Positions 55,916-64,000 of a DNA stretch of 64,000 bases are shown here, piece after piece (within the stretch, counting starts at the first letter, position 1; each line of letters begins with the position of its first letter). Made by a program: the position numbers and the translations under genes. Location of the stretch: contig WNYE01000085.1 in NCBI GenBank assembly GCA_021396245.1, positions 119,235 to 183,234 on the forward strand, in the 5' to 3' direction. Source of the stretch: Sporothrix humicola. Lineage: Eukaryota; Ascomycota; Sordariomycetes; Ophiostomatales; Ophiostomataceae. The notes below the pieces were generated by a model, which did not search any database, was not told the DNA's origin, and worked only from the letters and a program-made list of their open reading frames with translations.

Positions 55916-57256
55916 CTACAACGTCTTCTCGCCCTCGAGAGCAGTGGCCGTTGCCGTCGCCGGGTCTGTTGCCGACAGCGACTGCACACCGCCCTGGCGC
56001 TTCCGCAAAACGTTCTCAATGAACGCCTCGCCGGCCTTGTAAGACGACCGCACAAGCGGGCCGCTAGCACAGTACAAGAAGCCCATATCCAGAGCACGCA
56101 GACGCCACATCTCAAACTCCTCCGGCGTCACGTAGCGCTCGACCTTGAGATGGCGCTTCGTCGGCCGCATGTACTGACCAAAAGTGACAACGTCAACATT
56201 GGCCTTGCGCAGCTCGCGCAGAGCGTCCCAGACCTCTTCTTCCTGCTCGCCCAGGCCCATCATGATGCTCGTCTTGGTAATGAGGCCGTTGGGCGTGTCG
56301 ACGCCGCCGCCACGGACCTGCTTGGCGTGCGCCAGCACCTTGAGACTCTGGCGGAACGTGGCGCGACGGTCACGCACGTAGGGTGTCAGGCCCTCAACAG
56401 TCTCGATGTTATGTGCATAAACATCGAGGCCGCTCTCGGCCACGATCTGCACCATGTCCAGGTCGCCGCGGAAATCGCCCGTCAGCGCCTCCACCAGCAG
56501 CGTCGACTTCTTCTGCTTGATGCGCCGAATGGTGTCGGCAAAGTGGTGTGCACCGCCATCTGCCAGATCGTCACGGTCCACGCTCGTCAGCACAACGTAA
56601 CCAAGGCCCCAACGTGCCAGGGCTTCGGCCGTGTTCTCCGGCTCGTGTGGATCGAGCGGGGCGGGTGCGCGGTTGGTCTTGACGCTGCAGAAGCGGCAGC
56701 CGCGCGTGCAGGTGTCGCCCATGAGCATGATTGTAGCCGTGGCTGCTGCCCGCGAGGAGCCGCCCCAGCACTCGCTCAGATTGGGACACCGGGCCTCCTC
56801 GCAGACGGTGTGCAGTCCTAGACCACGCAGGTCGCTCTTGATCTTCTTGAGGTTCTCGTTGGAGCCCGGGTTGGGCAGGTCGGTCTTGAGCCATGGCGGC
56901 AGGCGTGTGACCTTCTTCTTGCGGCCGGCGGGGCCGACTTCGACCGTCTGCAGTTCGTAGGCATCGGTGACGGTGAGGGGCTCGTCGGGGGCGGGGCCGC
57001 CCACAAAGGAGGCAAAGGGGGCGACGGTCGTGTCTTTGAAGTAGGTCGGCCTTGACCGCTTGGTGGCACCGGGGCCAACGGAGGAAACAGACGCAGAAGA
57101 GGAGGAGGAGGAGGGAGAGGAAGATGTCGCAGATGTAGCTGTCGGAGGGTTCGCTTCAGTTGCAAAAGATCGACGGGCAGACGCGGCGAGTGAGCGTGCC
57201 AGCGACCGCCGCAGCGGTGTGCCAAACCGGTGCACGGCTGGCAATGTGGAAGCCAT
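55916..57256 (-). CDS. LIP5: lipoyl synthase, mitochondrial
   Basis: This intronless protein of 446 aa has both iron-sulfur motifs of lipoyl synthase: the auxiliary-cluster cysteines Cys152, Cys157 and Cys163 (CEEARCPNLSEC), and the radical-SAM triad Cys183, Cys187 and Cys190 (CTRGCRFC). The C-terminal RSSY signature (GPLVRSSYKAGE), whose Ser binds the auxiliary cluster, is also present. The enzyme inserts two sulfur atoms into octanoyl groups on lipoate-dependent enzymes such as pyruvate dehydrogenase. Residues 1-35 are Arg/Ser/Ala-rich, a mitochondrial presequence, followed by a Ser-rich linker. The ATG at 57256 in the context AACAATGG is chosen; the open frame extends further but without another ATG. 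It diverges from the uS14m gene across 511 bp. Confidence 0.96.
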   Translation of the reverse strand: MASTLPAVHRFGTPLRRSLARSLAASARRSFATEANPPTATSATSSSPSSSSSSASVSSVGPGATKRSRPTYFKDTTVAPFASFVGGPAPDEPLTVTDAYELQTVEVGPAGRKKKVTRLPPWLKTDLPNPGSNENLKKIKSDLRGLGLHTVCEEARCPNLSECWGGSSRAAATATIMLMGDTCTRGCRFCSVKTNRAPAPLDPHEPENTAEALARWGLGYVVLTSVDRDDLADGGAHHFADTIRRIKQKKSTLLVEALTGDFRGDLDMVQIVAESGLDVYAHNIETVEGLTPYVRDRRATFRQSLKVLAHAKQVRGGGVDTPNGLITKTSIMMGLGEQEEEVWDALRELRKANVDVVTFGQYMRPTKRHLKVERYVTPEEFEMWRLRALDMGFLYCASGPLVRSSYKAGEAFIENVLRKRQGGVQSLSATDPATATATALEGEKTL

Positions 57257-57767
57257 TGTTGTGGTGGATGTGAATATAGAATGCAAGCAAAAACGATGAA
57301 TCTAAAACATTAGAAAAGGACGATGATGAGGGCGGTGATTTGTAGGCAAGAACGGCAACGGAGTTGTTGAGCGTCGAAGAAAGAATGGCAAATCGCTCGC
57401 TCGCTCGCTCCTTCCTCGACCGGACTGTCCAAAATCCAAATTTGTCATATCGGAATCCGCCAGGGTCAGATCAGAAATTATTATCGTCTAGTGGTGATTG
57501 GCGTGATTGGGCCTAGAACAGCCGCCAGTAGCCGCTATGTTACAGCGCCCTGCAGTGGCCGTTGGGAGCGGTTCAGGCACCTTCCTTACTCGCGCCATTG
57601 GAGTCCGCCCAGCTGCATTTGTTGGGAGCGCACGTGACCTGCCTTCGTGGACCGAGTTTTTTCGCATCAACAACGAAAGCTCTCCACAGCTTTGACGACA
57701 TCTCTCGATCTACGACACAACGACATCCCACGACCAATTGACGTCCACACACACATCGTTGCCCATC
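57257..57767. promoter_or_regulatory. shared promoter of two mitochondrial-protein genes
   Basis: This 511-bp spacer separates the starts of lipoyl synthase (minus) and mitochondrial uS14 (plus). It contains short GCTCGCTC repeats near 57393-57410. No specific factor site can be assigned with confidence. Confidence 0.5.
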
Positions 57768-58256
57768 ATGGCTAAGTGGTTTCGCCCAAAGAAGCTCGAC
57801 CTGGGCTGCTACATCAACATTCGCACCATTCGTGACGATATGAAGCGCCAAACATTCCTCGAGCATGAGGCCGAGAGGTGCGTTTTTGCCGGACGGCACG
57901 ACTCAATCGCAACGAGCAGCCGCTAACATTCTTCTCTCGCTTCCAGACAAGCCCTTCGCCACATTATCCGCAACACGACGCTGCCACCACGCGCACGCGC
58001 TGAGGCCCAGCTGCAATTGACACAAATGCCCGTCTACTCGCGCCCGACACAGATCCGCAACCGGTGCATCATGGGCGGCAGGAGTCGCTTCGTCTTCCGG
58101 GACTTCAAGATGGCTCGGGTAAGTTTAAGAGGGGAGAGGCGTTTGGAAAGTATCAGAAAAACAAAAACAAGAGAATTGTTGTTAACAAAATAGTACCAAT
58201 TCCGTTTGCAAGCACTTGCCGGCCATATTCCCGGTGTGAAGAAGGCCAGTTGGTAG
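57768..58256 (+). CDS. MRP2: mitochondrial small-subunit ribosomal protein uS14m
   Basis: The gene model is join(57768..57877,57947..58118,58194..58256), 114 aa. Introns of 69 nt (donor GTGCGT, acceptor TTCCAG) and 75 nt (donor GTAAGT, branch TTAAC, acceptor AAATAG) give one continuous frame. The S14 signature is clear: YSRPTQIRNRCIMGGRSR, followed by FRDFKMARYQFRLQALAG and the C-terminal VKKASW. It lacks the CxxC zinc motif, as bacterial C-minus and mitochondrial S14 proteins do. The length matches yeast Mrp2 (115 aa). It binds near the decoding head of the 37S mitoribosome. The N-terminus is short and basic (MAKWFRPKKL) with no cleavable presequence, which is normal for small mitoribosomal proteins. 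Confidence 0.95.
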
Positions 58257-58510
58257 AGAGCGAGTCGACCGAAACGACGACGAGTGGCGACGAGGAGGAG
58301 GGCACACCGGGGTCCAGGATACCAGATACAGAAGGATATACTGTACGATATGAAAAACCAAAAGTGGCGTCGGGGCATCAAAGTTTGAGGCCCTGGTGCA
58401 GGCATAGAGCATGGGGCAAGAGGCAGTGCTTGCTCTGAGGACTGTATATTACTGCCGATAAACTCCCAAAATATGAATGAATATATGAGAAATCCCTAAA
58501 GGTAGAAAAT

Positions 58511-58538
58511 ATCGTTAAAATATGATTTTTCTAACGAT
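58511..58538. repeat. inverted repeat, possible terminator hairpin
   Basis: Arms ATCGTTA (58511-58517) and TAACGAT (58532-58538), with partial A/T pairing inside the loop. It is 255 bp past the uS14m stop. Confidence 0.5.
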
Positions 58539-58866
58539 GAGTCGCAAATCAGAGCGCATAAAGCCCGCATTGCCCGATACGTCTTATTGAGTGAGTGAAT
58601 CAACAGTCGCTGACATCACCATCACTTCACGGTGCATGTAGTACTCACCCGTCTCCCGAGTTGTGTGTTTCTGGCATTGCCTTTCCTCTCACAACGAGCT
58701 TCACTTTAAGTTGAAAATGGACTGCACATGTCAAACAGAGAGTTGTTGACATTGGGAAGGAGCAGTCCCCGTTTGCTCTTTCCTTTTTCGTCTCTTCTTC
58801 CATTTGTCTCCTGCCTTGACAAACCTCGCCTACTCATCACATCCCAAACCTTGCATCTCTCCCCCG

Positions 58867-58899
<33 letters not shown>
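58867..58899. repeat. compound (TC)n(AC)n microsatellite
   Basis: A TC run passes directly into an AC run about 55 bases upstream of the ATG at 58955, probably in the 5' leader. Confidence 0.85.
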
Positions 58900-58954
58900 T
58901 ACAGTCTGGCTCCAACAACACCATCACCACATCGCCCTCTTCACACCACCCACA

Positions 58955-60617
58955 ATGTTTCGTCGACTCTGGTCGGGCTTGCCCGACACACCCAAATTTC
59001 CCGTTAACATGGAAAAGCTAGGGTACTATCTATCCCTTCAAACTATGCTGAACTCTTCTCACTTCTTTTTGTGACACTTCACTGACGATCACAGCTACTT
59101 TATCAACGAAGACGACGAGATCCGCCGCATCAAGGACCCCCGGTACTACTTCAAGTACTTTATCAACAAGAACATCTACTACAACGACTGCCAACGGTTT
59201 TCGTTTGACCGTACGCCCCCCAATGATTCAAGAAGCATCATCTCTTTGAGCTTTCACTGACCTTTTAGGGGCTGTCCAAAAAATCATCTTTGAGCGCCTG
59301 GCTCTACTTGGCCTCCAGCTTGTCCGTCTGCCTCTTGGTGCCCGCGAAGACGAGCCTCATGTCCTGACGCTTGTGAGCAACGATCTCGCAACAGCCGACC
59401 GTGTTCTTCTCTTTGTCGGCGAGACCTCGCAGGATCTCGGCATACTCGCACATCGAGTCATCGGCGGCGCTGGCGGCATCGATCATGGCAGCGTTATATC
59501 CATGGTGCGGGCCATCCAGGATGGCGGAGCCCCCAAGCATGATGAGAACAAGAACGAAACTACGGAAGAGAATAACAAGGGCGAGGCGAGCGAACAAAAA
59601 GTCAAGCCACCTGCCATCATCATTGCCAACCCCGGCGAGCTGTTCTGGTGGCCCGAGGCGCGCCGCTCGCTGAGTCTTCCTGCCGTGGCAGGCATGCCAC
59701 GTCCCAGCGCTGCCCATCTTGCCCCGCGCAAGTACGCCCAGAACACAATCCCCGGCCACGGGGATGCCGACGAACACATTGCCAGCCTGTTCAAGGAGCT
59801 TTTGACGTGTGGTGTCGTCGGCCGTGACGGCAAGCCTGGCCCCATGGGCAACCGGACCACGACGCCCCGCATCACTGCCATTGGCATTGCTGGCGGTGCC
59901 GACGCTCTCGAAGGCTTCCTTGACCACGAGGAGCGCTGGAAGGTCTGGGGCTCGCACATGGACAGTCTCGTCGTGCTCGGCGGCCTATACGAGGAGCGCC
60001 ATATCAAGACAGACGTCTTCCGCGCATTTTTGCGCCAGCGTGCGCGTGCCTACATTGCCAGCGAGGCCCCCGAGGGCACACCCGTATCCGGCCCCGACGG
60101 CAACGAGCAGGCAGCGCGGTCGACGCGGTTCGGGTGCCCTGTTCATAGTGCAGGCACGTCGTGGCTGACGGAGCTCATGTTTATCCAGGCACGTTTGTCG
60201 ATTCTGGCGTGGGGCGATATGGTGGCCCGGGACCCGGCGTACAACAACCCGCAGATGGAGATTTCGTACGCAGAGACGATCACGAAGGCGGAAGACATGA
60301 CGTGGGCTAACTTCAAGGGCGAGAATGGCGAGGACGTCTACAAGCAAGAGTTTGTGACCATCAAGGAGCCCAACTGGGACGAGCCTCTGCCCGATTTTCC
60401 CATCAAGACAGGCGACGAGGATGGCGATGGCAAGGACGGCGGTGACAAGGAGGACGGTGTCAAGGGAAAGGAGGCCGAGGGCAAGAAAGAAGGCGAGAAG
60501 GAGAACAAGTGCCCGGCAGCTCCCACCGTGGGTGAAACAGAGGCTCGGACTAACACTGACACCGCCGTTGACGCCATCAAGGACCAGGTGGAGAAGGCGA
60601 CTCTGAGCGAGAAGTGA
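58955..60617 (+). CDS. Arb2-domain protein
   Basis: The gene model is join(58955..59022,59095..59210,59269..60617), 510 aa. Introns of 72 nt (donor GTACTA, branch CTGAC, acceptor CACAG) and 58 nt (donor GTACGC, acceptor TTTTAG) keep the frame. The N-terminal 75 residues (YFINEDDEIRRIKDPRYYF) precede an Arb2-like core: LVRLPLGAREDEPHV, then RVLLFVGETSQDLGILAHRV, IDHGSVISMVRA, IIIANPGELFWWPEARR, and AIGIAGGADALEGFL. The Arb2 fold is alpha/beta-hydrolase-like but lacks a nucleophile Ser here. The domain is named for fission yeast Arb2, an Argonaute-binding chaperone subunit, and also forms the C-terminus of Hda1 deacetylases. A link to RNA silencing is possible but unproven for this fungal subgroup. 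The C-terminal 80 residues are acidic and Lys-rich, probably disordered. Confidence 0.82.
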
Positions 60618-60900
60618 GAGAACAGAAGATGGAAGTCTTGAGGACAAAGAGTCTTGACAATGGTGGATGAATGATAAATCAATATGACACCCGAGAGTTA
60701 TGCATGGAGATGGAATTATAACCAGAAAGGGTAGAAAAGTTAATAAACAAAAGAAGAAGGGATTCATATACACATCTCATATGCCGCGCCCTTTCCCAAA
60801 TGCATCATTCCTGTTTCCGTAAAATATGCCTAGTAATGCCCTAAAATGCCATAAAAATACGCCCCAAACCCCCCTTTCCCCCCTTCTAATATATCTCCGC

Positions 60901-63225
60901 CTAAACCTTGAACAAGTCCAAGAAGCCTCGTGGTGGCTCAGGCTCGTCCATCAGCTCTTGTGCCCGCCGGCGCCGGTCCTTGATGACACGCTCCTCTGCA
61001 GCCCAGCGGCCAAGCTTCTTTTCCTCCTCGGCCTCCTTTGCAGCCCCGCCCACTCCAGACGTACCAGGTACGGCAGCAGGCACTACAGTCACGACTGCCG
61101 CTGCTGGTGCACTGCTGTCGCCCCACAGCGTCAGCCAGCTCGGCCACCAGGAAATGTAGCCTGTGCTGGGCGTGTTTGCGGAGGATGCCGATGCAGCCGA
61201 TGCGGCCGCCCGCCGCTGCTCGTCGCGCGCCATCTGCGTCACCATGGTCGTCCAGTTGTCGAGGCCCGACACGAGGCACTGGCTGCAGGCGGCGCGGCCG
61301 GTCTCTGCGTTGAGGGCGGCCTTGTTGTCGGACGCCGTCATGTTGGCAAACGTCTCACCCAGCGCGTTGGCGAGTCCACCCTGGCCCTGCTCGCGGCGCT
61401 TCTGGTATTTCTTCGTCGCTTGGCGGTCGTTGTCCTCGAGGACGTGCAGCTGCTCTTCAGCAATGTCGACGGCCTCGCGGGTCCAGGCAATGCCCTCTTC
61501 GCGAGCTTGCTGCTCTTGTGATCTCGATGAGAAAGGGTTCCACGAGAAAGAAGACGAAGAAGGCGGGAGAGAGGCACCACCGGCCGACTTGCCCGACTTG
61601 CCAGCCGATGCGTAAAGAATCTCGCCAATGTGCATACGGAGAGCGGCCGCTTCACAAGTAGACCGGGAGCCCGGCAGCGGTGGACCGAAACCATCGTCGG
61701 GAGCTGGTGGGTAGTCTGGCTGGGCGAAAAAGGATCTGATCTGCTTGACAGCGTCGCCCTGCCTGGATTGCGACTGTGTAGATGAGGATGATGAAGACAA
61801 TTTTAATGCAGACGAGGATGAGGAGGGAGGAAGCGAGAGGCGGGCCTGCAGGAGAGAGACATAAAGAGGGAGGGCACCCGACAGATCACCTGAGCGGGCC
61901 TGGAAGGTAGCATAGGCCGTCAGGGTGGACAGTAGATTCTGGGAGATGGCGGGGTTCTTGTCGCTGATGGGCGCGTTTGCCGAGTGGTTGATGGATGACC
62001 AGTTCTTGACCCACGCAGCTGCGTCGACGTTGTCGTCGTCTTTGCGGTCAAAGAAGGAGACGGTGCCTTCGCCGTCGAGCGGTGCCCGTGAAGCGAGCAC
62101 GGCCTTTCCATACACAAAGGCGGCCGCGTCCTTTTCCTTCTTGAAGTCGAGGTAGTTGGCAAACGACAGCGCGGCCGTGATCTGCTGCCGTGTCGTCAGG
62201 CCGCGCGTGTTCAGGATCTTGAGGTAGATCTCGCCGGGCGAGGGGAAGGCCACCTCGCAGTTCTCTTCGCGGGGCGCTTCCTTGATCCCGGGCGGCAAAG
62301 GCGCGGGGTTCGGGTTCGAGGGGCCTACGACAATGTTCGGCAGGTAGATGTTGCCGCTTGTGCGGTCAATCACGGCGCCCTCGATGCGTTCGCACGATGT
62401 GGCCAGCGTCATCAGCGCCTGGAAGTAGCCGCGGCGCCAGGGCTCGCTCTTGGCGCTAACGTCGTAGGCACCGCTCAAAAGCGAAAACGCCGGCCGGAAC
62501 GCGGTCTCCTTGGGCGGCCTGGACTCGCCGGTTAGTGCTGCAACATTTGCCGCCACTTCTTCGGGGTTGGCCTGGAAGGGCAGTCTTTGGGTCGTGTCCT
62601 CCTCCTCAATCAGCACCAGGTCGTTTCCGGCGTCGATTTTCGGGTCTTCCAGGCGGCTGAGCAGCCCCATCATCATGGCACACACGCCGCCGTGTCTGAC
62701 GCCGCGATTCCTTGTGGATGAATACGTCGGATCCAAGTCGCCGCCTTTGGACGCCACGACTTCTTCGGGCGTGCCGTTATCTTTGCGTTCGTTGAGGGCC
62801 GACCGCAGCCGTGTCCGCGACACAAAACTCCACTCATGCGGCGTCGGGTATTCGCGCTCGCGCTGGTCGTGGTAGTAGAGGTAATTTGCTATGGAGAACA
62901 GGCCGAAAGCGCCCAGGACGTAGCCCAGCGTCGTGAAGAACGTCTTGGCCTCGTGCTGCAGCCACTGCTTTCGCTGCGTCGTGAAGTAACGGGGCGACCG
63001 TGCAACCGTGCCCGTCCTGGACGGCACGTCGAGAAACGGCAGCTGCGGCCGTGGCCGTGGACTGCGGCTCCAGTTGTGACTTGCTGCTGCTCCTCCTGCT
63101 CCCCCGCTGCCTTTGACGAGGGCTGCCCGTTGTGTGAAAGAAAAGGGTCGCCGGCCGCTTCGTAATGGCCGCTCAGCCGCCAGCCGTCGTGACCACAGCC
63201 TCGGTGATATTGGCCGGGGCCGCAT
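60901..63225 (-). CDS. mitochondrial membrane protein with TPR-like helices, function unknown
   Basis: This intronless protein of 774 aa starts MRPRPISPRLWSRRL, an Arg-rich mitochondrial presequence. One hydrophobic helix follows near residues 98-113 (TTLGYVLGAFGLFSIA), suggesting an inner-membrane anchor. The rest is mostly helical and soluble, with TPR-like segments (ITAALSFANYLDFKKEKDAA; SGDLSGALPLYVSLLQA) and a short cysteine pair (ACSQC). Ser-rich linkers break up the second half. Fungal relatives are often labelled 'MFS maltose permease' in databases, which is plainly wrong for a protein with a single membrane helix; I recognise the type but not a function. The ATG at 63225 is the first ATG in the frame, and a targeting peptide follows at once. 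It converges with the Arb2-domain gene, leaving a 283-bp gap. Confidence 0.8.
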   Translation of the reverse strand: MRPRPISPRLWSRRLAAERPLRSGRRPFSFTQRAALVKGSGGAGGAAASHNWSRSPRPRPQLPFLDVPSRTGTVARSPRYFTTQRKQWLQHEAKTFFTTLGYVLGAFGLFSIANYLYYHDQREREYPTPHEWSFVSRTRLRSALNERKDNGTPEEVVASKGGDLDPTYSSTRNRGVRHGGVCAMMMGLLSRLEDPKIDAGNDLVLIEEEDTTQRLPFQANPEEVAANVAALTGESRPPKETAFRPAFSLLSGAYDVSAKSEPWRRGYFQALMTLATSCERIEGAVIDRTSGNIYLPNIVVGPSNPNPAPLPPGIKEAPREENCEVAFPSPGEIYLKILNTRGLTTRQQITAALSFANYLDFKKEKDAAAFVYGKAVLASRAPLDGEGTVSFFDRKDDDNVDAAAWVKNWSSINHSANAPISDKNPAISQNLLSTLTAYATFQARSGDLSGALPLYVSLLQARLSLPPSSSSSALKLSSSSSSTQSQSRQGDAVKQIRSFFAQPDYPPAPDDGFGPPLPGSRSTCEAAALRMHIGEILYASAGKSGKSAGGASLPPSSSSFSWNPFSSRSQEQQAREEGIAWTREAVDIAEEQLHVLEDNDRQATKKYQKRREQGQGGLANALGETFANMTASDNKAALNAETGRAACSQCLVSGLDNWTTMVTQMARDEQRRAAASAASASSANTPSTGYISWWPSWLTLWGDSSAPAAAVVTVVPAAVPGTSGVGGAAKEAEEEKKLGRWAAEERVIKDRRRRAQELMDEPEPPRGFLDLFKV

Positions 63226-63874
63226 TGTGTGTGTGAGAGGGCGGATGTGTTGTTTTCGAGGAGTGGTGTCGAGGCAGGATAATTGAGACGAGAGAGCCGA
63301 GGCTCGAGCTCGACAGCTCAATTGAGAATGTCTCGCAGGAAAGAGAGATCAATTCGAGTGACAATTGTCAGTTTGACTCAGAGTGCCGCTTCCATCGTCA
63401 GCGGTCTGCGTCGTTCGGTCGTTGGTGTGACGTTGTCGGTTGTCGTCAAAATCGTCGAGTGGGGTAGCCGCCATTTTTTCACTATTCGAATTGACAGACG
63501 TCAGGCGTTGGTGATCGGCTTTTGGCGTCGTCTGAGTGGACAGATGCACGTGATACGGCATGTGAGCATTATGGGTCCACAGCTAGCCCCACAACTGTTT
63601 ATTTACCAAAATAGGGGCCAATGTTGACAAAATACACTGCATTGAGATCCATCAAGAAGAAACACCTTGTTTCAATGTATTATTTTGTCATCTTCTATTT
63701 TTTCCTTATTTCTACGCCGTTTTATAGGAATTTGTCTGTTTATATTTGACGTTTATTCATATTTGTATTGATAAATAGATACTAGACATTCTGGTTTTGA
63801 ATTTGAGATAATTTGGTAATAAAATAAAAACGAAAATGATGAAGTTATTATTCTAAACAAAACAAGGGAATATG

Positions 63875-63916
<42 letters not shown>

Positions 63917-64000
63917 TTAATAAAAAAAAAAAAAAAAACCAAAAACAAACAAAAAAAAAAAAAAAAAAAAAAAAAAAAACAAAAAGAAAAAAACACACAC
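63226..64000. other. 5' flank of the last gene and degraded contig end
   Basis: The part to about 63600 should be promoter of the minus-strand gene ending at 60901. From 63700 the sequence is AT-rich, and 63881-64000 is almost only A with scattered T and C. That end looks like low-quality read sequence past a homopolymer, so it is likely a contig end rather than biology. No telomere repeat (TTAGGG/CCCTAA array) is present. Confidence 0.6.

Larger units (their letters stand above)
58257..58954. other. intergenic region with hairpin and dinucleotide repeats
   Basis: This 698-bp gap lies between two plus-strand genes. It holds an inverted repeat at 58511-58538 and (TC)n/(AC)n repeats at 58867-58899, just before the Arb2-type gene. 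The first part is the uS14m 3' UTR. Confidence 0.5.

Noticed and set aside
57480..57530. tRNA-like string (TCGTCTAGTGGTGATTGG)
   Set aside because: Resembles a tRNA D-arm, but no B box or acceptor stem could be folded.
1..64000. CRISPR arrays, insertion sequences, bacterial-type operons
   Set aside because: No regularly spaced repeats or transposase genes; the DNA is eukaryotic nuclear with spliced genes.

Overview
The window is nuclear DNA of a filamentous ascomycete, most likely a Sordariomycete; the order cannot be fixed from sequence alone (Ophiostomatales is only a guess). The evidence is short introns (usually 50-135 nt) with GTAWGT-type donors and CTRAC/CTAAC-type branch points, fungal gene families (RHO3, Arg5,6-type bifunctional enzyme, CSN2, RMD5, Cwc25, mitochondrial uS14m), GC-rich codon use, long pyrimidine-rich leaders, and Gln/Ser/Asp-rich low-complexity proteins. 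There are 18 genes that look intact and one long ORF broken by stop codons. There are no operons; neighbours are mostly unrelated housekeeping genes.

Layout. 0-16 kb is gene-poor and accessory-like: a secreted alpha/beta hydrolase, a small hypothetical protein, a 6.7-kb stretch without a recognisable gene, a 64-aa secreted cysteine-containing protein, an isochorismatase-fold hydrolase, and an F-box-like ORF of 658 codons interrupted by three in-frame TAG codons and followed by an AT-rich patch. 16-26 kb holds a PPP4R2/Psy4-type phosphatase-4 regulatory subunit, a UPF0658-type Golgi membrane protein and the GID-complex E3 subunit Rmd5. 26-32 kb is a second gene-empty stretch of pyrimidine-rich DNA leading into an intronless 1812-codon ORF of unknown function. 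38-63 kb is dense: CSN2 and Cwc25 (divergent), a tRNA t6A dehydratase, Rho3, Arg5,6, an R-SNARE, lipoyl synthase and uS14m (divergent, both mitochondrial), an Arb2-domain protein and a mitochondrial TPR-like protein.

The strongest lead is the F-box-like ORF (13466-15442). It has three internal stops, no frameshift, and every stop, including the terminal one and the next in-frame stop, is TAG. This fits two known fungal processes: sexual-stage A-to-I mRNA editing, which reads UAG as UGG in Sordariomycetes, or RIP-type CAG-to-TAG mutation. The two predict different ancestral residues and can be told apart. Other points worth a look are long ATG-free leaders before several starts, a 46-residue insertion in Rho3, and a mis-assembled poly(A) gap at about 47.1-47.4 kb. 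The last 150 bases look like a degraded contig end.
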